This document shows positions 1-10,000 of a stretch of DNA of 64,000 bases, one piece after another. Origin of the DNA: Frondihabitans sp. PAMC 28766 (GTDB lineage: Bacteria > Actinomycetota > Actinomycetes > Actinomycetales > Microbacteriaceae); assembly GCF_001577365.1 (NCBI RefSeq), contig NZ_CP014513.1, positions 248,001-312,000 of the forward strand, in the 5' to 3' direction. Numbering within the stretch: the first letter of the stretch is position 1; each line of letters starts with the position of its first letter. A program made the translations under genes and the position numbers. Below the pieces are notes generated by a model. The model ran no database searches. It was not told the DNA's origin and was given only the letters and a program-made list of their open reading frames with translations.

Positions 1-260
1 CCCTGGCGTGGAACGTGCTGCGGAGCGCCCTGCCGAACGGCCGCCGTGCCACGTTCTACAACATCTGGAGCCTCTCGAAGGCGCGGCCCGCGGTCTTCCG
101 CCGCCGCCTGGCGCAGGATCTGACGGCCCTCGTCGACCTCGTCCGTCGCGGCGACCTGGTGCCCGACATCGCCGCCGAGCTGCCGCTGGCCGACGTGGTG
201 GAGGCCCTCACCCTCGCCGAGTCGCGAACGACGTCCGGCAAGGTGATCCTGCTGCCGTAG
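1..260 (+). CDS. C-terminal end of an MDR-family (zinc-type alcohol dehydrogenase-like / quinone oxidoreductase) protein, partial
   Basis: The reading frame is already open at the left edge and stops at 258-260, so only about the last 86 residues are present. The end ADVVEALTLAESRTTSGKVILLP is the usual C-terminus of medium-chain dehydrogenase/reductases, where the last helix (A-x-x-ALE) is followed by G-K-V-[IV]-L. An internal ATG at 15 is not a credible start because the homology-like segment continues upstream of it. The nucleotide- and substrate-binding parts lie outside the window, so substrate cannot be inferred. The gene converges on the next gene with a 7-nt gap. Confidence 0.7.
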   Translation, partial: LAWNVLRSALPNGRRATFYNIWSLSKARPAVFRRRLAQDLTALVDLVRRGDLVPDIAAELPLADVVEALTLAESRTTSGKVILLP

Positions 261-267
261 CCCCCCG

Positions 268-924
268 CTACTTCGACGGGGGCGAGACCCACACGTTGGG
301 CGCCAGACGCTGCGACCCGGCGGGAGCCCTGACGCACGAGCGCCCGCCGCCGTCGTTCACGAGGGCGAACGTGCCGCCCGAGCCGCTGTCGCCCGCCTCG
401 ATGCTCACTCCCCCGGCGGCAGACGCCCCGCCGCAGCCGGAAGTCAGGCCACCCGATGCCGGCTCGTCGAGCAGCAGGCACACGGCGACGTCGGCGACGA
501 TCGGGGTGTCGGTCGCGCCGGCGGCCCGGAACGTGCCGGCGGGCAGCACGTCGGTCGACAGCCGCTGGCGGCGCAGGATCGCGAGGTCGTCGTACGGAAA
601 GGCCGTCGGCGTGATCGGCCCCGCGATGGGAGACGGCGTCGAGCTGCCGATCAGAGACGCCAACGTGCCGCCGCCCGTCGACCCCGCCGCGTCGGGCGCG
701 CGGAGGTACGGCCCCGCCACGATGAATGCGGCGGCGGCGACGACTGCCGCGACTCCCGCGGCTGCGGCGACCAGGCCGGCCACGCGCAGGCGGTGCCGCG
801 AGGCTGTGACCGAGGGCCCAGGATCCTGCGCGCCGGTCTCGACGGCGGCGTCACGGCGCTGCTCGCCCGGCTCGCCGCCCGGCCGATAGCGTGCGTAGGC
901 ATCGGTGTCGTGCCCCCTGGTCAT
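268..924 (-). CDS. hypothetical membrane-anchored protein with one transmembrane helix
   Basis: This 218-residue protein has a hydrophilic, Arg-rich N-terminus of about 47 residues. One hydrophobic helix (about residues 48-72, rich in Ala and Val) follows, then an extracytoplasmic domain of about 145 residues. The outer part is Gly/Ser/Thr/Pro-rich and has three Cys residues that could form a disulfide. No catalytic motif or known domain was recognised. The inside-out topology is inferred from the Arg-rich N-terminus. Its function is unknown. Confidence 0.55.
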   Translation of the reverse strand: MTRGHDTDAYARYRPGGEPGEQRRDAAVETGAQDPGPSVTASRHRLRVAGLVAAAAGVAAVVAAAAFIVAGPYLRAPDAAGSTGGGTLASLIGSSTPSPIAGPITPTAFPYDDLAILRRQRLSTDVLPAGTFRAAGATDTPIVADVAVCLLLDEPASGGLTSGCGGASAAGGVSIEAGDSGSGGTFALVNDGGGRSCVRAPAGSQRLAPNVWVSPPSK

Positions 925-999
925 GCCCAGCCACTAGGGCCCGCCAGGCTTCCTCCGCCCCAGGCAGAAGTGCCCGGCCTGTGACGTCCGGGCGACGGT

Positions 1000-2463
1000 C
1001 TACTGCACCGCTGCGGTCAACCGGCAGACGTTGTCGAGGATGCGCGCGAGCAGCGGGCGGTCGAGCCACTCGGCAAGACTGAGCTCGCGGGACTTCGAGC
1101 GGTAGTCGTCTTCGATGGCCCGCAGGCGGTCGACGAAGCGACGACCGCGGATCATGACCGAGACCTCGAAGTCGAGGCTGAACGAACGCATGTCCATGTT
1201 CGACGAGCCGACGACGGCGACGTCCGAGTCGACGGTGAAGTGCTTCGCGTGCAGAACGATCGGCTTCTCGTACAGGAAGATGCGGACACCCGCCCGCAGC
1301 AGGGTCTCGTAGTACGACCGCTGCGCGTGGTACACCATGAACTGGTCGCCGATCTCGCACGCGAACAGCTGTACCTCGACACCGCGCTGTGCGGCCGTGG
1401 TGATCGCATAGAGCATCGAGTCGTCGGGCACGAAGTAGGGGCTGACGATGATCAGCTTCTCTTGCGCGCCGTAGACCAGCGCGTTGAAGAGCCGCAAGTT
1501 GTTCTCGCCCTCGAACCCGGGGCCCGACGGCACGATCTGGCAGTCGAGGGTGTCGGGATCCTGCACGTCGTGAATGGGGTCGGCCTCGCGCTGCAGCAGC
1601 TCGTCGGTTTCGGCGTACCAGTCGGTGATGAAGATCGCGTTGACACCGGCCACGACCGGGCCCTCGAGGCGCAGCATGAGGTCTTTCCACCGAAGGTGAC
1701 GACGCTTGTTGCCGTTCTTGTTGTAGTCGGGGTCGACGAGGTTCTGCGACCCCATGAAGCCGACGGTGCCGTCGATCACGACGACCTTGCGGTGGTTGCG
1801 GAGGTCGGGGCGGCGACGCAGGATCGTGCGCGCGTTGACCGGCAGCATCGCCCGGTACGGGATGCCCGTCTTCTTCAACCACGCAACCGTCTTCTTGCCC
1901 GCCGGGTTGCGCATGGTCGTCCAGTCGTCGTACAGCACCCGCACGGTGACCCCGCGCTTGTGGGCGTCGTCGAGGGCCTGGCAGAACTCGATCGTGGCCT
2001 TGTCGTAGGCGAAGAGGTAGAACTCGACGTGGATGTAACGCTGCGCCTTCTTGAGAGCGGCCGTCATCGCGCGCATCGTGTCGGCGAAGTCGTCGTAGAG
2101 CTGGGCGTCGTTGCCGCCCACCAGGGGCATGGCTCCCAGCTTGCGGTTGAGGTCGACGACCGAGCCGAACCAGCGCGGCCAGCTGTCCTCTTTGGTGACG
2201 AGGTCGAGGCCCGAGGTGGTGTCGAGGATGAACCCGTTGATCTGGCTCTGCTTCTCGCGCCGCCCCTTCGGCAGCAGCGTCGAGCCGAAGAGGTTCAGCG
2301 CCATCGTGCCCGGGATCGGCGCCGCGAAGATGGCCAGCAGCCACGCGAGCGCGGTGGTCGGCCGGCGCTTGCGGGGCACGGTGATCACAGCCCCGATGCG
2401 GATGAACACGTTGACGACCGTGACGATGGCGGCGAAGGTGGCGCCTATGCGCTTCCAGTTCAT
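1000..2463 (-). CDS. cls: cardiolipin synthase / phospholipase D-family phosphatidyltransferase
   Basis: This 487-residue membrane enzyme condenses phosphatidyl groups to make cardiolipin. Two hydrophobic segments near the N-terminus (about residues 8-28 and 38-60) match the PLDc_N membrane anchor of bacterial Cls. Two phospholipase D HKD motifs follow: HRKVVVID around residue 225 and HAKHFTVD around residue 400, each with the trailing G-S-x-N (GSQN, GSSN). Length and the pair of HKD motifs fit bacterial ClsA-type enzymes. It lies 184 nt downstream of the ABC-F gene on the same strand, but an inverted repeat between them suggests separate transcription. Identity as Cls rather than another PLD transferase is inferred from architecture. 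Confidence 0.85.
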   Translation of the reverse strand: MNWKRIGATFAAIVTVVNVFIRIGAVITVPRKRRPTTALAWLLAIFAAPIPGTMALNLFGSTLLPKGRREKQSQINGFILDTTSGLDLVTKEDSWPRWFGSVVDLNRKLGAMPLVGGNDAQLYDDFADTMRAMTAALKKAQRYIHVEFYLFAYDKATIEFCQALDDAHKRGVTVRVLYDDWTTMRNPAGKKTVAWLKKTGIPYRAMLPVNARTILRRRPDLRNHRKVVVIDGTVGFMGSQNLVDPDYNKNGNKRRHLRWKDLMLRLEGPVVAGVNAIFITDWYAETDELLQREADPIHDVQDPDTLDCQIVPSGPGFEGENNLRLFNALVYGAQEKLIIVSPYFVPDDSMLYAITTAAQRGVEVQLFACEIGDQFMVYHAQRSYYETLLRAGVRIFLYEKPIVLHAKHFTVDSDVAVVGSSNMDMRSFSLDFEVSVMIRGRRFVDRLRAIEDDYRSKSRELSLAEWLDRPLLARILDNVCRLTAAVQ

Positions 2464-2530
2464 TCTCTGAGGCTATCGGGAGCGGGCGACACGTGGTGCC
2501 TGGTTGCGCCTCCCGCCGCGCTGCGGCCAG

Positions 2531-2594
2531 TCGAACCACGCGATCCCGTCCGCACCGCTGGATCCTTTGGCGCGACTGCGATCCCGTGGTTCGA
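2531..2594. repeat. inverted repeat between ABC-F and cls genes
   Basis: Arms TCGAACCACG (2531-2540) and CGTGGTTCGA (2585-2594) are perfect reverse complements with a 44-nt spacer. A CGATCCCG word flanks both arms in direct orientation. It sits between two minus-strand genes and could end ABC-F transcription or bind a regulator. There is no T-run. Confidence 0.4.
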
Positions 2595-2647
2595 ACGTCC
2601 TGTCGGCGGGCCGGGCCCGTGCATCGGGCGAACGGCAGCGGGAGCGG

Positions 2648-4315
2648 CTAGAGCTCGCGCACGCGCCCGGCCGCGACCTCCCAGCGCCGGTCGACCCGCA
2701 CCGCATCGAGCATGCGGCGGTCGTGTGTCACGAGCAGCAGGGTGCCGTCGTAGGCGTCGAGCGCCTGCTCGAGCTGCTCGATGGCCGCGAGGTCGAGGTG
2801 GTTCGTCGGCTCGTCGAGCACCAGCACGTTGACGCCGCGGGCCTGCAGCAGCGCGAGGGCCGCTCGGGTGCGCTCGCCCGGCGAGAGCTCGTCGACGGGG
2901 CGCGAGACGTGGTCGGCCTTCAGCCCGAACTTCGCGAGCAGGGTGCGCACCTCGGCAGGGGTGAGAGCGGGCACCAGCGCCTCGAAGGCGGCGGCCAGGG
3001 CGACGCGGCCGGTGAAGGCGCCTCGGGCCTGATCGATCTCGCCGACGGCGACGCTCGCCCCGAGCGACGAGGTGCCGGTCTCGGGATCCTGCCGCCCCAG
3101 CAGGGCTCTGAGCAGCGTCGACTTGCCGGCGCCGTTCGGCCCCGTGATGCCGATGCGGTCGCCACCCGAGACCTGCAGCGACACGGGCCCGAGCGTGAAC
3201 GCACCCTGCGTGAACGTGGCGTCCGACAGGGTCGCGACGACGGCCGACGAGCGCGGCGCCGAGCCGATCGTGAATTCGAGCTGCCACTCTTTGCGCGGCT
3301 CGTCGACCTCGTCGAGCCGGGCGATGCGCGACTCCATCTGCCGCACCTTCTGCGCCTGCTTCTCGCTCGACTCGGCCGAGGCCTTCCGCCGGATCTTGTC
3401 GTTGTCAGGGCTCTTCCGAAGGGCATTCCGCACGCCCTGGCTCGACCACTCCCGCTGCGTGCGGGCACGCCCGACGAGATCGGCCTTCGTCGATGCGAAC
3501 TGCTCGTAGGCGTCGCGCGCATGCTGCCGGGCGATCTCGCGCTCGTCGAGGTACGAGTCGTAGCCGCCGCCGAAGACGCGGTGCGACGACTGGGCCAGAT
3601 CCAGCTCGAGGATGCGGGTGGCCGAGCGGGCAAGGAACTCGCGGTCGTGGCTCACCAGCACGACACCTCCGCGGAGGCCGTTCACGAACTGCTCGAGGCG
3701 GTCGAGCCCGTCGAGGTCGAGGTCGTTGGTGGGCTCGTCGAGCAGGACGACGTCGAAGCGCGAGAGGAGGAGGGCCGCGAGGCCGACGCGAGCGGCCTGG
3801 CCTCCTGACAGCGACGTCATGAGCGCGTCGGGCCCGACGCCGGTCGCGTCGCCTGCGCCCACCACGAGACCGAGATCGGCCAGCACCTGCGGGAGCCTGT
3901 CGTCGAGGTCGGCCGCGCCGGAGGCGAGCCAGCGCTCGAGAGCGGCGGAGTAGACGTCGGCCGCGTCGGACGGGGCCGAAGGATCGCCGAGGGCCGCGGC
4001 CGCCGCGTCCATCTCGAGCCCTGCGGTCGTGCAGCCGGTGCGCCGCCCGATGTACCCCGTGACGGTCTCGCCTGCCACACGCTCGTGCTCCTGCGGCAGC
4101 CAGCCGATGAACGCGTCGGGCGGCGAGAGCGACACGGTGCCGGCCAGAGGCGCGTCGATGCCGGCCAGGATGCGCAGCAGGGTCGACTTACCGGCTCCGT
4201 TCACCCCGACCACCCCGACGACGTCGCCCGGGGCCACGGTGAGGTCGAGCCCCTCGAAGAGCGTCCGCGCGGCGTGGCCACCCGCGATCCCCTTGGCTAC
4301 CAGCGTCCCAGTCAT
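2648..4315 (-). CDS. ABC-F family ATP-binding protein (tandem ATPase, no transmembrane domain)
   Basis: This 555-residue soluble protein has two ATPase cassettes. Cassette 1 has Walker A GVNGAGKST near residue 37, signature LSGGQAARVGLA near 190 and Walker B VVLLDEPTNDLDL near 214. Cassette 2 has GPNGAGKST near 383, signature LSPGERTRAALA near 482 and VLVLDEPTNHLDL near 505. A basic linker of about 90 residues between them matches the P-site tRNA interaction motif region. ABC-F proteins act on the ribosome, and some give resistance to ribosome-binding antibiotics. Whether this one is a resistance or a housekeeping type cannot be told here. The second signature has Pro instead of Gly (LSPGE), which is tolerated in the family. 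Confidence 0.85.
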   Translation of the reverse strand: MTGTLVAKGIAGGHAARTLFEGLDLTVAPGDVVGVVGVNGAGKSTLLRILAGIDAPLAGTVSLSPPDAFIGWLPQEHERVAGETVTGYIGRRTGCTTAGLEMDAAAAALGDPSAPSDAADVYSAALERWLASGAADLDDRLPQVLADLGLVVGAGDATGVGPDALMTSLSGGQAARVGLAALLLSRFDVVLLDEPTNDLDLDGLDRLEQFVNGLRGGVVLVSHDREFLARSATRILELDLAQSSHRVFGGGYDSYLDEREIARQHARDAYEQFASTKADLVGRARTQREWSSQGVRNALRKSPDNDKIRRKASAESSEKQAQKVRQMESRIARLDEVDEPRKEWQLEFTIGSAPRSSAVVATLSDATFTQGAFTLGPVSLQVSGGDRIGITGPNGAGKSTLLRALLGRQDPETGTSSLGASVAVGEIDQARGAFTGRVALAAAFEALVPALTPAEVRTLLAKFGLKADHVSRPVDELSPGERTRAALALLQARGVNVLVLDEPTNHLDLAAIEQLEQALDAYDGTLLLVTHDRRMLDAVRVDRRWEVAAGRVREL

Positions 4316-4407
4316 ACGACCATCGTCGCATCCTGAGGTTGCCGGGCCGTCCGACCGCCCGACGCGACGACCTCATCCGAGACGTCCGAGAGCCGATCCT
4401 GCCCGAG

Positions 4408-5058
4408 CTAGCGCCGGACGTGCAACGGGATGCCCGCGGCCACGTCGCGCGCGTCGGCCTCAGGGTCGCGGCCGACGCCGAGGATCGGCTCGATCACGCT
4501 GTCGATGACCCGGGCGACGAAGGCCTCGTCGAGGGGCAGTTCGCGCTCGGCTGCGTGCTCCGTCGCGAGCGAGTGGACGGCGCGCGTGACGAAAGCGGCG
4601 TCGTAGCGCAGCGCCGGGGCCTCGCCGCGAGTGACGGCGCGGCGCACGACGACGGTCAGCGACCGCGTGCGCTCGGCGTGGGTGGCGGCGTCGAACGCAC
4701 GCCAGATGTCGGGATCGCGGGAGATCGCGGCGATCACATGCCGGAACTCCGACGGCGGGTAGCCCATCGGGCTGACCCACATTCGCACGAGCTCTTCGAG
4801 GTCGGTGCGGAGAGCGCCGGTGTTCGGGATGGCGTTGTCGACGTCGAACGCGGCGACGGCGTCTCGCACGAGCGACCGCTTGTCGTCCCATCGCCGGAAG
4901 ATGGTGGCCTTCGAGGCCCCGGCCCGTTCGGCGACCCGGTTCATCGTGAGGGCGTCGATGCCGATCTCGGCGATCAGCTCTTGGGTGACGCGCAGGAGGC
5001 GCCCTTCCACGAGGGGGTCACGCGGCCGACCGACTCTGCGCGCTCCCGTGGTTTCCAC
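4408..5058 (-). CDS. TetR/AcrR-family transcriptional regulator
   Basis: This 216-residue repressor starts at a GTG. The N-terminal helix-turn-helix is clear: LLRVTQELIAEIGIDALTM, then RVAERAGASKATIFRRW (about residues 21-60). The C-terminal ligand domain is all helical and not assignable to a ligand. The start is supported by a -10 element TAGGCT at 5065-5070, six bases before GTG 5058, implying a leaderless transcript. Neighbouring genes give no clear target; the APC permease lies upstream on the same strand. Confidence 0.8.
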   Translation of the reverse strand: METTGARRVGRPRDPLVEGRLLRVTQELIAEIGIDALTMNRVAERAGASKATIFRRWDDKRSLVRDAVAAFDVDNAIPNTGALRTDLEELVRMWVSPMGYPPSEFRHVIAAISRDPDIWRAFDAATHAERTRSLTVVVRRAVTRGEAPALRYDAAFVTRAVHSLATEHAAERELPLDEAFVARVIDSVIEPILGVGRDPEADARDVAAGIPLHVRR

Positions 5059-5064
5059 GTAATC

Positions 5065-5070
5065 AGCCTA
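5065..5070 (-). promoter_or_regulatory. -10 element of a leaderless TetR transcript
   Basis: TAGGCT reads toward the TetR gene with GATTAC between it and the GTG start, placing the +1 at the first base of the start codon. The same arrangement occurs before several other genes in this window. Confidence 0.5.
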
Positions 5071-5146
5071 GACCGCAGGGTTCGGCGGCTCGGGCGAGAG
5101 GGCGTGCCCGGCCCCGACATGGAGACGACGTGAAGCAGAAGCAGAC

Positions 5147-5196
5147 GGAAGCCCCCGCCGGAACGTGTGGTGAAATCACGCTGCGGAGGGGGCTCC
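5147..5196 (-). terminator. hairpin downstream of the permease gene
   Basis: AGCCCCC (5150-5156) pairs with GGGGGCT (5188-5194), with further GC pairing inside. It lies just after the permease stop codon in the direction of its transcription. The T-run is poor, as is common in actinobacteria. Confidence 0.45.
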
Positions 5197-5213
5197 AATC
5201 GAAGGTGCCCTTC

Positions 5214-6889
5214 TCAGCCGACAGAGGGGATGGCGGTTTCCACGTCCTCGGCGATGGCCTGGGTCTCTTCGGCTGCCGCCTCGATCTGCTCGGTCGTCTG
5301 CGACGTGTTGACGGCCCAGTAGTAGATGATGAGGCTCCAGATCGCTGTGACGAGGATGTCCCAGCCGAAGGGGATCAGCTGCGGGCCGTGAGGCGCACCG
5401 GACGCGGTCTCGTTGAAGTCGCTGAGATAGACGATCACGCCCATTCCGATGAGGTACGGGAAGAGCCAGTAGGCGGCTTTCCAGTTGAAGTGCACCGGGG
5501 TCGAGTTGAGCCGGAACACGCGGTTCAACACGATGATGATGTAGCCCAGGACGATTGCGAGACCGAGCTTCCACACGACCGTCCATCCCGACCAGAGGAT
5601 GATCTCGTCGGCGACGATGAAAGCCAGCGGCGACAGGATGACCGCGGCGGGCATCCTGTAGGGGCGCTCGAGGTTCGGGAGGCGCTTCCGGAACGCACCG
5701 AGAGCCAGCGGAGCACCGGCGTACATCAGAACCGACGCACTGGTGATGAGACCGACGAGCTGCTGCCACGAGGGGAATGGCAAGAAGCAGATGCAGCCGA
5801 AGACCCACGCGATGATGAGCCCGAACCAGGGGGCGCCGTTCTTGGTGGTGGCTTCGAAGATGCGAGGGAAGTAGCCGTTCTTCGACAGACCGTAGGACAC
5901 GCGAGAGGTGGCGGTGAAGTAGATCAGACCGGTTCCGGCCGGGCTGATCACGGCGTCGACGTACAGGACGACGGCGAGCCAGCCGAGCCCGATCGACGTG
6001 GCGATCAGCGCGAAGGGCCCCGTAGCGAACTGCGTGGCAGTGGCGGACCAGGTGTGCATGATGTCGTGCTTGGGAATGGCCGCGATGAACACGATCTGAA
6101 GGGCGAGGTAGATGACGAGCCCGATGAGCACCGAGCCGATGACGGCGCGAGGGATGTCGCGCTTCGGGTTCACCGACTCTCCGGCCAACTGGTCGGCCTG
6201 CTCGAAGCCCAGGAGGGCGAACACGATGCCCGCGTTCGGGATCGCCGAGATGATTCCCTTGAGACCGGTCGGCGCGAAGCCGTTCGCCGCGGTGAAGTTC
6301 GAGCCGTGGAAGTTGAAGATCGCGAGAATGAAGATCGTCAGGACCGGGATGCCGATCTTCCACCAGGTCGCAGCCGAGTTCGTGTTGGCCAGGGCCCGCA
6401 CGCTGAGGAAGTTGATCCCACGAACACGAGCATGATGATGACCGATGCGATGATGCCGGGCGGAGTGAGCACCTGTGTCTTCGGATTCAGCCAGTCCTTG
6501 GCAAACGGCACGTAGTCGGAGCCGTAGTTGATCATTGCGCTCACCTCGATCGGTGAGACCGTGACTGCTTGCAGCCACGAGAACCAGCCGAACGACGCCC
6601 CAGCCACTCCGCCGAACGCCAGGTGGGGGAACCGCGCTGTTCCGCCGGAGATCGGGTACATGCCGCCGAGCTCGGCGTGGACGAGAGCCAGGATGAGGAT
6701 GGCGACAGCGCCAATGACCCACGAGATGATTGCAGCCGGCCCCGCGAGGTTGAGACCCTTCTCGGCTCCGAAGAGCCAGCCGGAGCCGATGATCGACCCG
6801 GCGGAGGCCCACATGAGGCCGATGAATCCGATCTGGCGCTTGAGCCCGGTATTGGGGAGCACGCTCGTCGGCGTTTTAAGCGTTGACAT
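5214..6889 (-). pseudogene. APC-superfamily amino-acid permease, disrupted by one single-base deletion
   Basis: The first ~155 codons (from 6889) and the remaining ~400 codons are in different frames that join exactly at 6417-6419. There the coding strand reads GTGGGATC where GTGGGGATC would restore the protein (VFVG|INFLSV). The conceptual product is about 558 residues with roughly 12 membrane helices. It opens with GFIGLMWASAGSIIGSGWLF, the APC helix-1 signature (G-S-x-I-G-S-G). It would be a proton-coupled amino-acid importer. Start choice: GAGGAAAG lies 9 nt before ATG 6889, whereas an upstream in-frame ATG (6931) has no such site. The lesion is one missing G in a G run, so a sequencing undercall is as likely as real inactivation. 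Confidence 0.75.
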
Positions 6890-6920
6890 AAGTGATGACT
6901 TTCCTCGTGTCATTGGTACG

Positions 6921-6966
6921 TTCACGGGCAACGTGCACGCGGCGCAAGATTCGCGTTGCCCGTGAA
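6921..6966. repeat. 13-bp inverted repeat in the permease leader
   Basis: TTCACGGGCAACG (6921-6933) and CGTTGCCCGTGAA (6954-6966) are perfect reverse complements with a 20-nt spacer. The element sits between the probable promoter region and the ribosome binding site of the permease gene. It could be an operator or an attenuator hairpin. No riboswitch class was recognised. Confidence 0.5.
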
Positions 6967-7081
6967 ACTACTACCCCGAAGGGGGCGTACCAACCCCGAA
7001 ACAAGATCTTCACAAGGTGGTCTCGCATCTTTTACGCGGCTGATCACCATCTTCGTCGCCTGAGACGTCCAGGAAATCGTG

Positions 7082-10000
7082 CTAATAACGCCGCCGACGC
7101 CGGAAGATCAGGATTCCGAGACCCGCCACGACCAGGGCCGCGGCGACTCCGACGAGCCAGCCCGGGTTCGACCCCGTGAAGGCGAGCACGCCGGAAAGCG
7201 CAGACCCCGACCCGGTTCCGCTCGGCCCGCCGTTCGGGCCGATACCGATCCCGTTGCCGCTGCCATTGCCTCCCGTGGGCGGGTTGCCCGAGCCGGGCGG
7301 CGTGGAGCCGGGCGGGGTGGAGCCGGGCGGCGTGGAGCCGGGCGGCGTCGATCCCGGCGGCAGCAGCGTCACGTCGACGGCCGAGCACGCCGAGGTCGCG
7401 CCGCTCGAGCAGGGGTCGATCACCTCCGTCCTGGCGAACGGCGTGACACCCGACGGCGGATCGATGGTCGCGTGGTTGACGGGGCCGCCCGCCGCGGCGT
7501 ACGTCACCGTGATCGTGACGACGGTCTTGTCACCGGGCGGAAGGGTGTCGATCGGCCAGGTGACCACGCTGTCGGCCAGCGTGCCGCCCTTGTCGGCCGA
7601 CACGAAGGTGGCGCCCGCGGGCAGCTCGTCCGACACCGAGAAGGCGGTCGCCGTCAAACCACCGGTGTTGGCCACCGTGATGTCGTAGGTGACGTCGTGC
7701 CCGACCTGTACGGCACGGGTCTCGGCGGTCTTCTCGAGGCTCAGCTGACCGAACTCGTACGTGTTGGTGATCGTGACCACCTGGCCCGCCGGCACATCAC
7801 CGGCCGTGCCCGAGTGGATCACCTGCGCGGTGCTCGGCGAGATGTCGCGACTCGCCTCCCCGTACGAGCCGACCGGACCGTTCTCGGTCGTGACGCAGGC
7901 GGCACCCAGCGGGATTTCCTCGACCGTCGCCGTGTACGAGTCCGCTTCGTCGAGCGTGACGGCCGAGTTCGCTCCCAGGTCGACGGGCGCCCCGGCGACC
8001 GTGCAGACGACGTTCGCCTGGAAGGACGTCGGCGCCTCGGCGGCGGCCGGGCCGGTCACGTTCTTGGTGATCTGGAGGGGGCCGCCGGCCAGCGTGACGC
8101 CGACCTTCGCCGGGGCGCGAGGCACGACTGCGACGCCGCTCGTCGAGGCCGCCACCGCGCCGAACTGGTTCCAGGCGATGTCGGACGTGACCGGCGCGGT
8201 CACCGGCGCGAGGCTGGCATCCTGCGCCGTCACCGGGCTGTCGACGGTGCGGAAGAGCGCCGTGACGGTGTCGCCCGGCGCCAGCTGCGCGGGCGTCGAG
8301 GTGGTGAAGTCGAGGATCACGCGGATGCCGGTGATCGCCGAGGCGTCGCCCGTGTAGCTGTCGAGGTCGACCCAGGTCGAGCTGGAGCAGGTCGGGTCGC
8401 TCGTCCAGGTCGACGTCGTGCCGGTGCCGACGCAGACGTTCGCCGAGGTCGTCACCTGCTTCGTGATCGTCGTGCCAGCGGGCTGGCCCGTCACGTCGAC
8501 GCCGTTCGCCAGATCGAAGGTCGGCCGGTAGGTCGATCCCCGCGAGGCGCCGGTCGACAGCAGGCGGTCGCCCGTGACGGGCAGCGGGTCGACGAGGGTC
8601 AGCGACTTGTAGGCGACGGTGCCGCTGTTGGCGGTCGCGAGCTTCCATTCGTCGGTGCCGCCGACCACGGTGTTCGCTGCGCACGGCGAGCGGTAGAAGC
8701 CCTGGGCGTCGGTCGTGCAGACCGTCCCGGGGTTCGCCGGGTTGGTGGCGCCCGAGACGATCGGGTCGACGACGTCGCCCTTCACGCCCTTCTGGGCGAA
8801 CAGCGCCGGGCCGGGCTGCGGTGACACGTAGTTGGTCGTGCCGCAGTCGGTGTCGGCGACGCCGGCGACCGTGCCCTGGCCGTTGCCCGAGGTGTTCGTG
8901 CAGGCGGCGAGGGTCTGGTCGGTCTGCACGACCATCTGGTTGGTGGCGCGCTGCCCGCTCAACAGACCCGGCTGCAGGATCAGCCCGAGGGTCACCGTGA
9001 ACGTCTCACCGGGCTGCAGAGTCTGGGCGCCCGTCGGCCAGCTGAACGTCAGGGCGTTGCTGCCCGAGTCGAAGGCCGTCGTGACCGAGGTCGGCGACAG
9101 GGTGCCGCCGGCCGAGTCGGTGTACGTCGGCGTGACGCCGTCCCATTGCAGTGAGGTCGGCAGGGTGTCGACCAGGTCGCGGATCGTCAAGAGCCCCGTG
9201 CCCGAGTTCGTGAACGTCAGGGTCCATGGGATCGAGTCGCCCGCCGAAACCGTGTGCACGTCGCCCTGCGGGTCTTTCGCCACGTCGAGCGCGAAGATGC
9301 CCGGGTCGAGCAGGATACTCGCGCTGGCGTCGTTCGTGACGTCGGGGTAGAGGTCGGAGTCGGTGTAGCGGTGCGACGCCGTCTGGATCGTGTCGTCGAC
9401 CGTGCTGGGGTACGGCACGGCGTTCGTCGTGCCGCGCAGGTCGGTGAGCACGCTGACGTGCAGCACGGCCTGGGCCGACCACGGCGCGGGCACGGCACTG
9501 TTCGAGAGCAGGCCATGATCGGCGCGGTCGAAGACGAATCGGATGCCGGTGACGGTCGACAGGGTCACCGAGGGCAGCACCGCCGTCGGGCCGAAGGTGC
9601 CCTGCTGCCACGTCGTCGAGCCATTGACCTGCACGTCGACCCGCACCTCGTCGGATCCTGCCGGCAGCGTCACGTCGGAGGGTGCCAGCGAGGTCAGCCG
9701 GAAGGAGCCCCAGAAGGCGGTGTCGGTGTCGGTGATCGTGACCTGGCTCGTCGGCACGGAGGCCAGCGGCCCCTGGCTCGCGCCGAGCGTGACGGCGACG
9801 GGGGTTCCCGCGGCCTTGGCCTGCAGGATCGACGTCGGCGAGAACGACTTCGACGCGGTCACGTCGAGCCGACCCTGGGTCAGTGCGACCGGGGCGTCGT
9901 CGGAGTCGCTCGGCGTGCTCTGCGCGCCCGACGGGTACAGCACCGGGTCGTACGACTGGGCGAAGGTGTGGTTGTCGACCGAGAACGGCGTGACGAAGGT

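Noticed and set aside
851..2832. Long open frames on both strands over the cardiolipin synthase gene (562 and 530 codons)
   Set aside because: They are GC-rich shadows: Arg/Ala/His-rich translations, no domains, and fully overlapped by a gene with two HKD motifs.
7290..7360. CRISPR-like regular repeats
   Set aside because: Units are 15 nt, contiguous, in frame and encode PPGST; no spacers.
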